A stretch of 64,000 nt of DNA from Anthopleura xanthogrammica (taxonomy: Eukaryota; Cnidaria; Anthozoa; Actiniaria; Actiniidae). The notes beneath the pieces are model-generated. The model saw nothing but the letters and a program-made list of their open reading frames with translations. It made no database searches and had not been told where the DNA came from. Numbering within the stretch: position 1 is the first letter of the stretch; every line of letters starts with the position of its first letter. The stretch covers positions 5,177,071-5,241,070 of the forward strand of contig OZ025209.1 of the NCBI GenBank assembly GCA_964019055.1. Direction: 5' to 3'. Of the stretch, positions 1-11,957 are shown one piece after another. The translations under genes were made by a program, and so were the position numbers.

Positions 1-1004
1 ACACGTTTCGAAGAACTTGGTAGAAATTCTAAAGCCTAGTTCCCAATCCCCTAACGATTGGATTGCCACAGGGTGACCACCAAAAGTGGCCATCAATTTT
101 TTGATCTCTATTAAATATTTTTATGGTTATTATAAAATGCAACCTAGGCTTATAGAAAAACAATTTAAAATGCAACTAATGATTTGCTTGTGTGCTGTGA
201 ACCTTGTAGAACAAAGTTTTAATATAGTGTAGGGTATTTGCTGCGGAATTATTGGGAAAAAATCATATTTATTGGTATAGTTCAATATTGAAAATTCTTT
301 TTACCCTAGAAATTTAGGGCCAGGACACTTTACCTTGGACTTTTTAACCAATTAACTAATCATAATATTGAATAAGAACTGCAGCCAATCAGGTGATAGC
401 AGACTCAGTATCATCCAATCATATTGTTTCATTCCAATGAAACTTGTTTGTCCGAAGCGTAGTCATATCCAGGCTTCCTTCCTTGCTTGATTCTGATTGG
501 CTTAAGTTAGATGCTTTGTTTCTATTGGTTAATTTGATCGAATCGGATCGTAGTTAGAATGTCCGCACTGCAACTTGATTTCCGTGGGCGCAAAGCTCTA
601 AAAGATGAAAAAAATTTCGAGTGTTCTTTGGTACTCGGTGGCTGATTCTAATTGTATCAACCTTAGATAAATGTGAATACTTTTGGAGCATAATTTCCAA
701 CTATTATTATTGAGCACATGTCATGTTGCAGATCGAAATTGACTGCCATGTCATCCTTAAGTTTTTATATAAAAATAAGAAAATCCAGAAATCAAAAACA
801 CAGATAATATCATAAAGGCCCTTTACGAAAAATACTGTAACATTTTCTGATTTAGAACTGGAGTGAGTTGACTATACTTTATTCTAGTGAAAAGTGTTAC
901 CTACTTGGTCAGGGAGGTCACCTCTGGCTGTTTAAATGCGCCGTGAGCTGAAATGCCTAGCTTGGTACTCGCTTGCAACACAAGCATCAGCAATATATAC
1001 GGAC

Positions 1005-1172
1005 TCATTGCAGTTCATTACTACCACTACCAGAATCCCTTGCGCACGTTTCTTCGTCAGTTAATTAGCTTCACCTGCCTTGCTATTCTCAAGAAAGAAT
1101 ACAAATTTGAAGTAGAAAGAAAATTTACTTGCTGTAAAGCATTCTGGTAGTTGTAGTAGTAAAATGACGTCA
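1005..1172. repeat. Inverted-repeat element, family shared with 22.6 kb
   Basis: The ends are mutually inverted: the left part contains TTACTACCACTACCAGAATC and the right part GCATTCTGGTAGTTGTAGTA followed by AAAATGACGTCA. The same arrangement recurs at about 22585-22760 with the same interior (CTTGCGCACGTTTCTT here, its inverse there). Two copies with inverted ends and no coding capacity fit a MITE. Confidence 0.6.
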
Positions 1173-1654
1173 ACATGCAAACAGTCTAATGCAGCTGATT
1201 GGCAACTTATAACTAGAGTCTAGTATAGAGCGACTTTAATGAGTGGGAAACATACGGTATTGACTTACAGCACGTACACGGTACGAAAATGGCGGAATGA
1301 ACTCCACCCGTCGTAGTGTGATTGACGGGAGCCAAAACGCCTGACGCCTGGAGTCGGTTAGGTCGCAGAATTATAAAAAGCGCTGTAACATCAGTGGCAA
1401 TATGTTTATAAACATAACATCCCCCTATCTAATCTATGTTTATAAACTTTTAATTTATGCTAATTTTTTCTACTGTCTGTGTTTTAAAGAAATGTCATTA
1501 GTAAAGAACACTACACGTAACATCTTTTTGTATATTTACCTTATCCATACAGTGTCCCGACGTTGATACCTTCAAATGTAAAATTGAGAGGTACTTGGGC
1601 ACGGCTATGAAGGCACAAATAAAACCCCACTTTCAAAATAATTTCACTGTAGCT

Positions 1655-1783
1655 TTCTCCTCGGAAGAAGACTGGTAACGAAGTCGTCCCGCAAAGAATT
1701 CTGGGGCTGAATTTAAAAAGGCGAACTCTGTCATCCCACAATTCTTTGCGGGATGATTCCGTTACCAGTCTTTTTTCGAGGTT
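1655..1783. repeat. Hairpin-forming inverted repeat (MITE-like)
   Basis: Arms of about 45 bases around CCTCGGAAGAAGACTGGTAA on the left and TTACCAGTCTTTTTTCGAGG on the right enclose a roughly 30-base loop; the inner arms contain CCCGCAAAGAATTCTGGG and its inverse. Only one copy was seen in this window. Confidence 0.6.
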
Positions 1784-2069
1784 TATTTCGACTTGAGGTC
1801 TGTTTATGGTCACAAGCGTTATATTGTTAATGATATTTGTACAAAATTATTAGAAGATGAAATTCGCTGCTTGATAACAAACTGATCAGGCTTGATCGAG
1901 TTATTTATGTTTGAGCTTGGTGACAATCATGAACGATATGTAATTTTTATCTCAATTTCATGGTTTGAAATAAAAACCTTAAAGACACACGTCTGAGTAT
2001 GGCTTCTTTGATGTAATCTTATTTCTAATCTAACTTTTCTCTCGTGGGGAGAGGAACGTTGCGTGACAA

Positions 2070-2310
2070 ACTCCTAAAGGTGCGGTAATACGAGCAACAA
2101 AACGGTGCAACTAGTCGTGCAACATTGTGGTGGTGCAAGTTGCAGAGTGAATGTGGCTCGTATTACCTTCCCATTACTAAACCATCCCAAAAAAGTCATG
2201 CAACAAAATTTTGTTGTTGCACCGGGCGGTCATACGACCTTATACAAGCAACATTTGCTTTGCAACTTGCAATGCAACAATGTTGCGCGAATAGTTGCAA
2301 AGTTACTAGT
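2070..2310. repeat. GCAACA-rich inverted-repeat element
   Basis: The segment is dominated by GCAACA/TTGTTGC words and carries GGTAATACGAGCAACA on the left with inverse CTCGTATTACC inside. Similar segments lie at 5812-5950 and 63258-63470, and a related type at 5200-5352 and 31031-31205. A short overlapping open frame has no recognisable protein content and is taken as chance. Confidence 0.5.
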
Positions 2311-2369
2311 TACAGTTCGAGGGGCCAGACCTGGAAACGGGAGAATGACCTGCTTCCAACCGGGCGTTC

Positions 2370-2590
2370 TTGAATTTGATTGGTTGAGAGAATCGTGGCT
2401 CTGATTGGTTTAGAGTATAAGTCATTTAATACTAGTCACAGTATTGTATGTTCTCTCAATTTGATTGGTCGAGACAATTGCTTCGGGTTTTTGATTGGTT
2501 ATTAAGTAAACAGTGTTGTACGTTACCCTTCGTTCAATGCCATTGGTGGACACACTTGCAGCTCTGTTTTTCATTGGCCAATATTGTTTG
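2370..2590. promoter_or_regulatory. Cluster of CCAAT-type motifs
   Basis: Within about 220 bases the motif ATTGG or CCAAT occurs repeatedly (GATTGGTTGAG, TGATTGGTTTA, GATTGGTCGAG, TGATTGGTTATT, CATTGGTGG, CATTGGCCAATA). A looser cluster is at 380-540. No coding start is recognised nearby, so this may be an old promoter or simply a degenerate repeat. Confidence 0.25.
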
Positions 2591-2924
2591 GAAGCCATTC
2601 AGCAGTTGAAAAAAACCTGTTATCAATTAATGGCAACCAAGAACAAAACAATTCTCAAGCAAATAAAATGATCAGCAAAAATCCACCCAAACGAACTCAT
2701 CTTATACTCCAAAGGAATGCAAAAGCTTTAATTTTTATGATTAATTTACATGATTTTATGTACAAGATTGTGATTATATTTGAAATATGAAACGATTCTA
2801 CAAAATAATGTTACCAAAAATAGCATTTTCTTACCTGCACAAATAATAAATAGGTATTATTTATTTAAATATCTTAGTAAATAATGTCATGATCAAACAT
2901 TACCAAAAACCTACAGAAACTAGT

Positions 2925-3245
2925 ATAGACATTGTATATAGATACTGTATATAGATACTGTATATAAATACTACTAGTATAGACATTACTGTATATAGAT
3001 ACTACTAGTATAGACATTACTGTATATAGATACTACTAGTATAGACATTACTGTATATAGATACTACTAGTATAGACATTACTGTATATAGATACTACTA
3101 GTAAAGACAATACTGTATATAGATACTGTATATAGATACTGTATATAGATACTGTATATAGATACTACTAGTATAGACATTACTGTATATAGATACTACT
3201 AGTATAGACATTGTATATAGATACTGTATATAGATACTACTGCAT
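2925..3245. repeat. Minisatellite, unit about 35 bases
   Basis: Tandem copies of TACTACTAGTATAGACATTA followed by CTGTATATAGA, mixed with a shorter 14-base sub-unit (TACTGTATATAGA). The array shows unit-length changes typical of replication slippage and unequal exchange. Confidence 0.85.
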
Positions 3246-3297
3246 GCTAGATATTATGAAAGGGAGTAAGATAAACATGGTAAAAATGTAAACATCT

Positions 3298-3478
3298 TTA
3301 CCCTGGGCATAATATTTTCCCATTTCAGACCTCGTGTCATTCCCTAGAGTATCATTTCTTTGTTTAACAGTTGCGCATGAGAAGACACACGAATATGGAT
3401 ACCACTCAAACGAATCTTATTCTCAAGAGAATGACATGTGGTCTGAAATGGGAAAACATTACACCCAAGTTAAAAAGG
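3298..3478. mobile_element. MITE family 1, copy A
   Basis: A near-complete foldback element. It begins with CCCTGGGCATAATATTTTCC and ends with the inverse GGGAAAACATTACACCCAAG. The interior carries CATTTCAGACCTCGTGTCATTCC and its inverse plus the family marker TTTGTTTAACAGTTGCGCATG. Related copies are at 28099, 30135, 42998, 47150, 49506, 53075 and 55624. Confidence 0.75.
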
Positions 3479-4793
3479 CAACTAAGCTATGAAGGCCCAG
3501 TCATGTAAGAAACTTTTGATGGTTATTGCGGTTTAAGCGGCGACTTTTTCTGTGACATCAAAAGTCGCCTGTGAAAACGAGCCTTCGGTGACAGAAGTAC
3601 AAGTAAACTGTTTCTGACAAAACACCGACACAGTACCTGTTTTTCCCGCACTTAAAATGCAACCAAAAAGATAAAAATGGCATGATAAAGAATCGCAGAA
3701 TTCACAGTAGTAACAACTGTAACAACCTTACAAAAACTTGACCAAGCATGTTACAGAAACTGAGTTCAAATGTTTAAACTTTTATCTGCAACATTTTAAA
3801 GATTGCGTGACTATCAACTCTGCCGAATGTTGCATTGCCAGGCATCGAAAAGGCATGATAGTCGCTGCGAAATTTTGTTGTCTAAAAAAATAAGAAGAAC
3901 GAAGAAAAAAATTGCAAGATGTATGACCAGCAAAACATGTTGCTATGATTTTATCTGTAGTTGTTATAACAAAAATAAATCTTACTCTTCGGGAGCTAAT
4001 GTATTATTTTATAAATGAGTAACTGTTGCCAATAAGGGCAGATGTTTGGAGTGGTTCTGGGGGGTGGGGAGAGGTCAAATTTTCACAGGGATGGTAGGGA
4101 AAATGTATGTTGGCTTTCTACAATCAAAATAGGAAGCATGCAGATTTGATTTTGATTAGACCAGAGATTTTAAGTATGAAAATTTTCAACATGGTTTGAT
4201 TGGCTTCACTTCTTGGTAGGTGTTAGACAGATTTTACATTTTACAATCTTCCAAATCTTGTACAGACTACAATTTTACAGCTGTAAAAGAAATTCTCAAA
4301 AATCTCTTTGAAGAGTGATATAAATTAGCTTGACATTTTTTTTGCAGCAAAGCTTTGTTCGTTCACTAGCGACACGTCGCTGTAAAATGTTGTACCTTTA
4401 GCTTACGTTTGTACCAGCATTTCTTCAACAAAATAGCGGAATACTTATTGAGCTTCAGTCGTTAATAAACGTCTCAAGTTTTTGTGATATTTATATACAA
4501 AATAGGTTGGATCAAGTTGGATAATCTGCTAAGTTCAATCCCACACTATGCCAAATGTAAACTGTATTTAGCGCGGCAAAAACCACTGTTACATTAGCAC
4601 CTGATTCTTATCTCGCGTCTTGTGTTGTATCTTGTCAAGTGGTCAATTTTCTACGCGTCTCTTTTTATATATACAAATGTGGATGGCACTCAAATCGGCT
4701 GTGCCGCAAAATTTAAGGGGGCGCGGCACTGTTAAAAATATTTTATAGCCTACCATCCTTATTTGCGCAAGTACTGTAAATAAAGTCTTTGCT

Positions 4794-7700
4794 TCACGCC
4801 TCGTTTTCAGGGCCTTGTGTTGTGGTATCTTGCGCTCTCGTAGCTTTGTCGTCGGGTTGCGCTTCGGCTTGCGCTTCATTCTTCTCCGCGTTGCTGTCCA
4901 TATCTTTTGCCTTGTGTATTCTTAAGTGTTTAGTCAGATGGTCGCTACGACCGAAAGCCTTGTTGCAGATATTACAACGATGAGCTTTCTCTTTTGTGTG
5001 GGTTCGCAAGTGGCGTTGAAGTTCGTCTGAACGGGTGAAGCTCTTTCCGCAACGCATCCCATCGATGCTCTATACAAGGGGGGGGGGGGGGCGTGTTAGC
5101 AATAAATAAATTAAGTAAAAGCTAGCTACAACCATTTTTTAAGTATTTTCTACGCAAAAACCAGGATTGGTTAAAGTTTAATGAGTTCGCACTCACTTAA
5201 GCATGGTGCAACATTGCGCGGAAAGTTGCAGGCAATCGATGATGTGAGCCAAGTCACACGACGCAATTTGTCGCACAAAATGTTGTTGAAGTAGAAAACG
5301 ATCCTACTTCAGCAACATTGCCAGCAATATTGCGCGCAATGTTGCACCGTGTGTTCACGCATTTATTAATTTACCAGTGATGGGTACCGATAAATACCCC
5401 CTCTCCCCTTAGAGACCTGTTGAAATGCTCCATACTGGGTGCCCGTAGTTTGTATAAACAAATACGTTGTTTAGTATACATGAATATAGACGGTGCATTT
5501 ATCTTTGTGATTCAACTCTTAGTTTTGGAGATATTTGAGAACAAAATCCAGAAAGAATTATTTTGAACTGTGACTTACCCAGCTGCAGACGAAGGGTCGT
5601 TCTCCTCTGTGCCATCTTAAATGCGCCTTAAGGTGCGAAGTCTTGCCGTACACCTGGGAAAATATCACAAATTACCAACCATATAACAAGAATAGGCTCT
5701 TTCTGAGCTTGATGAACAGGATGCACTATGGTCTAGCTTGGGTACAAATAACTCAATAAATGGTTGTTAAAATAGAAATAAAAATGAAACAAAAAACCCT
5801 CAATAAATGGTACGGTGATATGAGAAAATCGGCAACTTGTTGCGCAACACTGTTGTTGCATGGGGTGGTAAATACAAGCAACATTCGCTCTGCAATGCAA
5901 CAATTTTGGGCAACAAGTTGCATGAATTTATTGCCTGTATTACTGCACTTTAAGAAAACTATTCATTCGTTTGTTCAACACACACAATAACAAACTACTT
6001 TTTTTCCTGTTCACTTCTATTATTATCACTTTTATCCTAAATGGGTTCCCTGTGGCTTGTGTGCAAAGCCCTACCCCTCAAGGGAGGGTGTCAATTCGTC
6101 TCCATTAGTGAGGAGGTTAACTAGAATATTTTGTCTAATCATTGGATAGTTCCCGATGATGGTAATATAAATTACTTTTTACAAGCAAATCTTTCATCAC
6201 ATCTAGCTATTTGTCGTAACTTTAACTACACTTAAAGTGCACACAACCTTTTTCAATGCCTTCAATACTGATTCTACATAAAGTAAATAATCGAATGGTA
6301 AAATATTTCTTGATTTGAGTGATGCGTCTTTAAGATATGAAGGATTGTACTACCAATATGTTAATGACTGTGACATCTTAAAAGGCTTCATTAAATATAC
6401 AAAATTGATATTGTTTGAACAAACAGTATTTAGAAAGTATCCTTATTTTTTACTCATGGTTTACATAAAAGATATTTTAAATTTGTTTTCTTAAAATGGC
6501 CAGTGTCTAGTATTACTAGTTACAACAAATACACTAAAATACCTTAATTAGTAGACGTCACACTCATTAACATATTGCAAGTATAAACCTTCATATCTTA
6601 AAGACCCATCACTCAAATCAAGAAATATTTTACCACTTGACCATTTATTTCATGTAGAATCAATATCGAAGGCATTGAAAAAAGGTTATGTGCACTTACT
6701 ATAAAATAAGCAGATATAGCATGATCATGTGCAGAAAAGTGAAAAGATATATAAATAAATAAAGATTTTTGGCACCATTACTCAGACAATTTTACACATG
6801 AAGGTGTAAAAATAATCTAAGCTCAAATATTGGACAGTTAAATTTAAATTCATTTTAACCCTACACAGTGAGACAGCAATTATCTCCTATCATGGAAACA
6901 TCCAACGATATTTGATTAAAATAATAGAGATTTATAAATAATTATATCAGAAATCCAGCAAGGAATAATAAGCAAAAACTAGTGTAAAAAATTATGTTAA
7001 ATTGCAGGAGAGTAATTAAGAGAAAAAAGCTATGTGTGTAGAACAAAAATATGGTCTACATATTATCTGGCGACATATTTTAAATAATTGAAAGCTTAGT
7101 TCATAATTATGAGAGGTGTGAATACAGTTAACACCTATTACTCACCTTTCCGCAACCAATATAATGACAATTATGGTATTTGGGCTGCACTGGACTGGGA
7201 TTACTATTAACACCTGCAATGCAGTTTGGACACGCACACTGGCTCTTACGGCGTAACATGTCCTTGTTGAATGAAATGCCTACTGCTGTACATGGACCTG
7301 GGTTGAAGATGAACACAGAGGAAATTTAACTAACAATATATAAATAATTAAATACATGTATGCATATATAAATTATTGGCCTGTTTGCAGCAATCATTGG
7401 GGCTGATCAAAGTGATAAACAATATAATAAATTCCTTAAAATAGCAAATTTTTATGGCAGGGAGTTAATTTTTTTTCCTTCCTTCCTATGGTTGGTTCAA
7501 ATCCAGGTTTGTTGTTTTTCTCACCCTCCATAAAATCAACATCTGAATTGAGATTTGTATGCATAGAATATTGAATGTAGTGGTAGTGTGTGTGAGTGGC
7601 AGTGGGCCAAACATTCCATTGTAAACCTTGACTACAGACTCATTTGTGTACAGCCAGGTCTAGCCACATTTAAGAGCAAATCAGTGGCAAAAGTCAACTG

Positions 7701-9994
7701 TAAAGTACAAAATGTGCAACTTCAACAACACCAATGTTGGTATCTATAAATATCTATAAATAGCTGACTAATAAATGAGGCTAATGAACCTGTATATAAA
7801 TAAGTATGCAGTCATTACGGATAGAGGTAACCCTTAATAATTGAGCAAAACAATCATGCCATATATACACCCAGAAAAAGATTAGTGTTTGCTATAATAT
7901 TCATGCTAAAATTATCTTCCCTACCACAAAAAAGAATAATCATCATTACTTACTGACAAATCCCATTAGTTGTTCACTATTTTGCTGTCCAGGAATATTA
8001 TTCACATCTGGGATAAGCTTGGAGACCAGGTCAGATAGATTTTGTATTGGTGATGTAGGCATCTGTGGTGACATTACCCTTTGTATGCCATTACCTTGTT
8101 GTACGATGTGTAATGGTAACATATCTGGTTGATGCTGTATGGCGTAGGGCTGCGATTGGTTGGTAGCATTCACAGAGTACTGTACTGGATACGTCGTAGG
8201 TATTGATTGCAAAGGACAGGGCTTTTTAGAATTAACAAGAGCTGCTTCATCAGCAGAAACTGTCCTGTTAGGAACACCCTTTCTTTTGCGAAACATATCC
8301 TTCTGATTTGTGATTGGTTTACTACCATTACCGACTGGAAAACTGTTCTGTAATGCCATCAACTGTCCATTGAAAAATATATTTTCTGGATTTTGTCTTG
8401 GGAGAATTGGAATAAGCCTACTTGCCATTGTTCCCTTCCTTGTACTTTCTCTCCCATGGCTAGCATATTTCTCCTTAGTATTTGACCTATTGTTCACAGT
8501 TTTTGCCTTTTTTATCATTGATTCCTGCTTAATAATAACACATTTTTGAGGATTATTTTCAAGTTTCCTGGAAATACCAGAAGCAAAGGCATCCTTATTT
8601 GATAATTTTGAGCCAAAATCTGTTGCCTCTGTGCTAGAAAATGTTGTTTGATTGCCTGTATTCAAATGCGACAGAGGAATAGAAGCTCCATCGTTCAGGG
8701 TTGGACATTGTAAGCCTTTAGCTACATTTTCTATCACGCTAGTCTTCTCTGATGAGACTGGCTTAAGATCGACATATGAAACATGAGATTTTGGCGGTGA
8801 AGTATTGTCGTATATTTTCTTTACTTGTGTGTTCTTTACCTGGCCATGGTGTTGTGGGCCAGGAAATTCAGCTTCAACTTTGCAAGATATTGTTGAATCT
8901 TCAAACTGTTTCTTACAAGTCCTTACATCACCTTTACCCTTCATATAGTCCTTTGTGAAGTTTCCTTGGCTGTCATTCCTGGTCATTCGGTGAGTGCTTG
9001 ATGCCTCGATACTGCACTGAGTTCCTGTTGATGGTACTTGCACACCTGCCGTAACACTAGTATTACATGTCTGCATAATATCAACCCGCACTTTCACCGT
9101 AGACACAACATCTGAGTCTTTAGTATGCCAGCCATTATTGTCTGGCTTCACAGTTAGTTCTACTTCATGTCTATAAGGATACTGGTTTGTACATGTCTTC
9201 GAACCTTCATTACTCAAACCAGGTCCTTCTTTAAGACTCTTTCCCAAGTTTAAACTCGAATAGTTCTTTTTCATACCACCTGGGCAGTGTTTGGAAAAGC
9301 TGTTTGGACTTGTACTATTGCACTTAACACCTTCACCCCAATGATCCAAATGTTTCAAACCATTTTGGTACAACTTTGGTGCGTTTTGAGACCAAATACC
9401 ACCACTGTCCCTCTCAATATTCGGATAGAAATAAGGTACTCCTTTTTGAGGGTACTGTTCTAAACCGTTTACAATTTTTCGTCTTGTCTGAGAATGACAA
9501 GAATGTCGAAGATTGTCATTCTCTGTTGATGACTCTGATTTGAAGTGAGTTTTTTTATTACTATTATTCACTATAAGACGTTTCTTCGAAGGACTCTCGG
9601 TGATCTCAGGAATGTAGTTGAGAAAGTCTTCCTGACAAGCTTGTTCTAAGGCGTTAGAAAACTCTCTGGATGACAAAATTGGCAGTGGTGTTGTGTTGAA
9701 GCTATAAACAATCTCACTACATCCAGAACCAAGTTCAGCTTTGGAATCTAACTGCGTTGAATTAGCGTAGGGACAGTAATTATAATACCTTTTGTTTCTG
9801 TCAGATGGTTCAAGAAATTCCAAACCAGGGTCACTGTCATCACCTTCCTGACCTCGAATCGATCTTAAAGACTCCAGAAATGAAAAGTTCTTCGAAGTGA
9901 ATTCTTCACTTTGAGTAGAGTTTCTCGAAGAACTCGAAACCTCGGCTGTATTGTCGACGAGCATCAGCTGTTGTCTTGTTTCTTCCAACTCCAT
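4794..9994 (-). CDS. Sp-family (Sp1-4-like) C2H2 zinc-finger transcription factor
   Basis: Nuclear DNA-binding regulator of GC/GT boxes. Four coding exons on the minus strand join in phase: 9994-7954, 7297-7146, 5653-5579 and 5069-4794, giving 847 residues. Exon 1 (about 680 residues) is a Ser/Thr/Asn/Gln-rich, low-order activation-type region. Exon 2 holds the Buttonhead box CACPNC at about residues 701-706 and the first half of finger 1 (C724, C729). Exon 3 completes finger 1 ([15 protein letters not shown]) and starts finger 2. Exon 4 has the family signature [13 protein letters not shown] and finger 3 with [12 protein letters not shown], then an acidic tail. The Btd box plus three C-terminal fingers separates Sp from KLF proteins; the long N-terminus fits Sp1-4 rather than the shorter Sp5 or Sp6-9. 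Oddity: the only clear acceptor for exon 4 gives finger 2 a C-x8-C spacing instead of C-x4-C. The start is the first ATG of the long frame. Confidence 0.88.
5200..5352. repeat. Inverted-repeat element in Sp intron
   Basis: Ends are GGTGCAACATTGCGCG and CGCGCAATGTTGCACC, exact inverses. The interior includes GAAGTAG...CTACTTC palindromes. A related, more diverged copy is at 31031-31205. It lies in the last intron of the Sp gene, between coding exons 3 and 4. Confidence 0.65.
5812..5955. repeat. GCAACA-rich element in Sp intron
   Basis: It contains CGGCAACTTGTTGCGCAACA on the left and GGGCAACAAGTTGCATG on the right, partly inverted, and the interior word TACAAGCAACATTCGCTCTG shared with 2070-2310 and 63258-63470. 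It sits in the intron between coding exons 2 and 3. Confidence 0.5.
6232..6710. mobile_element. Long-TIR element in Sp intron
   Basis: The left arm (about 6232-6350) with AGTGCACACAACCTTTTTC and TTTCTTGATTTGAGTGATG matches the inverse of the right arm (about 6580-6706), which has CATCACTCAAATCAAGAAA and GAAAAAAGGTTATGTGCACT. Arms are about 115 bases with a roughly 230-base AT-rich, non-coding centre, as in a non-autonomous DNA transposon. Confidence 0.7.
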
Positions 9995-10930
9995 AATCCT
10001 CTCTCGTAATCCTCGACCAAATTTAGTGGTTTCAATTTGTTTATAAGTTCTAAATGACTCTCAAAATGATCCAAGATTGACACATAAGTTCGAAGTTTAG
10101 CTATCACATGTGGGTCTCTTGGTGAAATCAAAGTTTTCCAGTGATTTGGTTCGAGTTTTTAGGCTCCCATCGCCGCAAAACCACCGAAGCAGTCAAACTT
10201 ACCCAGCACATTGAAAAACAAGAGTTTTTTGTAGGCTTCGAAATCATAATTGTTGATTAATTGTTAGGTATGTCCCTAGGGTGATCAACTGGGCTGTTTA
10301 GGTCTTTCACTTGCTAAACATAGACTAGTTATCACTGGCTTAGCTTTTGACGCATCATTGAGCAACAAGAATCAAATATATGAATAAAAACCCTATGGAA
10401 ATCATCCAACTCAGGCACTAATGCGATCAATTTGACTGTCATTTTTGAACTTGAAAGCAAAATTCTCTCTTCTTCAAAGACATTCATTCAGTTGAAATTC
10501 TGCGCCAAGTTGAATAAAACCACCTCCCCACCCCCCTTGAGCTCGTAGTTTAGCCTCCAGGGACGGGTAGGTAGGGCAGTTTTTGGATTTTTTCCGCATT
10601 TTTTGGCGTTTATATTCAATGCTCTAGTTCCTGTCGAGTTCACGTAGTGTAAATAAATCCACCAATGTGACAAACAAACAAGCTTGTGGTTTGTGTAGTG
10701 ATAATAAATCTTGTAATCTCGTTCCCAAAGGGATTATTAGGCCGGATGTACGGGAATGGATTTCAAAAGGCTTATTTGTTCTTTGTGCTTTTTACTCGAG
10801 ATGGCCGTTCCATTAGTAGAGCACGCAGTTTCCACAAAGTTTGTGGTTTTACAAGGACTTGAGTCATAAAAGACCGTTTCTTGAAGTGACTTCATCTTCG
10901 TTCACACGTGTAATAAATACCGTAACTGTT

Positions 10931-10985
10931 TGCTGTTGTTGATATTGTTGTTGTTATTGTTGCTGTTGTTGTTGTTGTTGTGGTT
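10931..10985. repeat. (GTT)n microsatellite
   Basis: Imperfect run of TTG/GTT triplets. A similar run is at about 12206-12246. Confidence 0.8.
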
Positions 10986-11351
10986 GTGGTAGTGATGGTG
11001 GTGTAAAATATATTTTCTAAGTCAACAAACAACCTCGGACTAAATTCTTATTGAAAACCGAATAGCGTGCATGGTCTATGCTGCACGCGGTCACGTGACC
11101 TGCACAATTACTACTAATAGATCGAGCATATTTCATCACTCAGAAAATAACTTTTTTATCTAAAAAAAAATCGTTTTATACGTTATCTTTCCCGACGAAG
11201 TCCATCCTAGTTTATCAGTTTATATTCGCTAGTTGTTTATTTTTCAAATAACTTATAGTTTTGATTTTTTCAATATCACTAGTGAACAGTATATAGTTTG
11301 AATGTTTTATAAAAGTTTGGTTCATTTTAGCCGTTTTCAGTAAAACCATTC

Positions 11352-11503
11352 TGGAATCACGGGGGCGGATTTAGGCTTTTGAATCGCGCGCGCGGCTTGC
11401 CACAGAAACCATTTATTGGGTCGAGGGGAGTTGGGGCCGGGGGAGGGGTTTCATAGGCACCCAAAACACGCCCAATAAACCTCCCCTAAATCCGCGCGTT
11501 GAC
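11352..11503. repeat. Inverted-repeat element with GGGGGCGGATTTAGG ends
   Basis: The left end reads GGGGGCGGATTTAGG and the right end CCTAAATCCGCGCG, nearly inverse. Ends of the form GGGGCGGATYYAGG are common on hAT-type non-autonomous elements of marine invertebrates; that assignment is inference. Confidence 0.45.
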
Positions 11504-11802
11504 TCAGACTTATGAGCAGATAAGCTATGAGTTCATCGATCACTGCAGAAATGGGTCCAGTTTAGAGCACTACGCTACATCTGCGTTCCTCTATATTTTA
11601 CCGGCGTATCATGAAAGATTTACGCTCAATAACAACAAACAGGGTCCATGTGACGACATTGAGCCGAATTTCAGCAAATTCTTAGCTGACAAATTATGAT
11701 TTGTTCTGCGTTTTTTTTTTCCTTGTCTGTTCAACATGATTAATTTGGGAATACCAAGACGCTTATTTTTGGTTGATTTTACCCAACAATTTTCAGTTGC
11801 GC

Positions 11803-11957
11803 GCACGATGTGATTTTTCATGTCGCAAAAACTATATCGCACCTGTGACGTTGTTCGCGCACAGTGAGATTCGTTGCGCGCGACGTTGCAAAAGTAAAAT
11901 TCGTTTCTAATTTTTACGACGTCGCATAGGAAAATCACATCGTGCGTCCGCACCTTA
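11803..11957. repeat. Inverted-repeat element
   Basis: The left end GCGCACGATGTGATTTTTCA and the right end GGAAAATCACATCGTGCGTC are inverse, and both halves contain repeated GTCGCA/TGCGAC words. A 114-codon minus-strand open frame runs through it but has no recognisable protein content. Confidence 0.6.

Larger units (their letters stand above)
1..4793. other. Intergenic region rich in inverted-repeat elements
   Basis: No convincing gene is visible here; the open frames are short, low in complexity or lie inside repeats. It holds several small transposon-like inverted repeats, a minisatellite and clusters of CCAAT-type motifs, listed separately. The right end is the presumed 3' untranslated and downstream region of the Sp-family gene, in which I see no clean AATAAA on the minus strand close to the stop. 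Confidence 0.6.

Noticed and set aside
11609..11953. 114-codon minus-strand frame
   Set aside because: Lies in an inverted-repeat element; no coding features.
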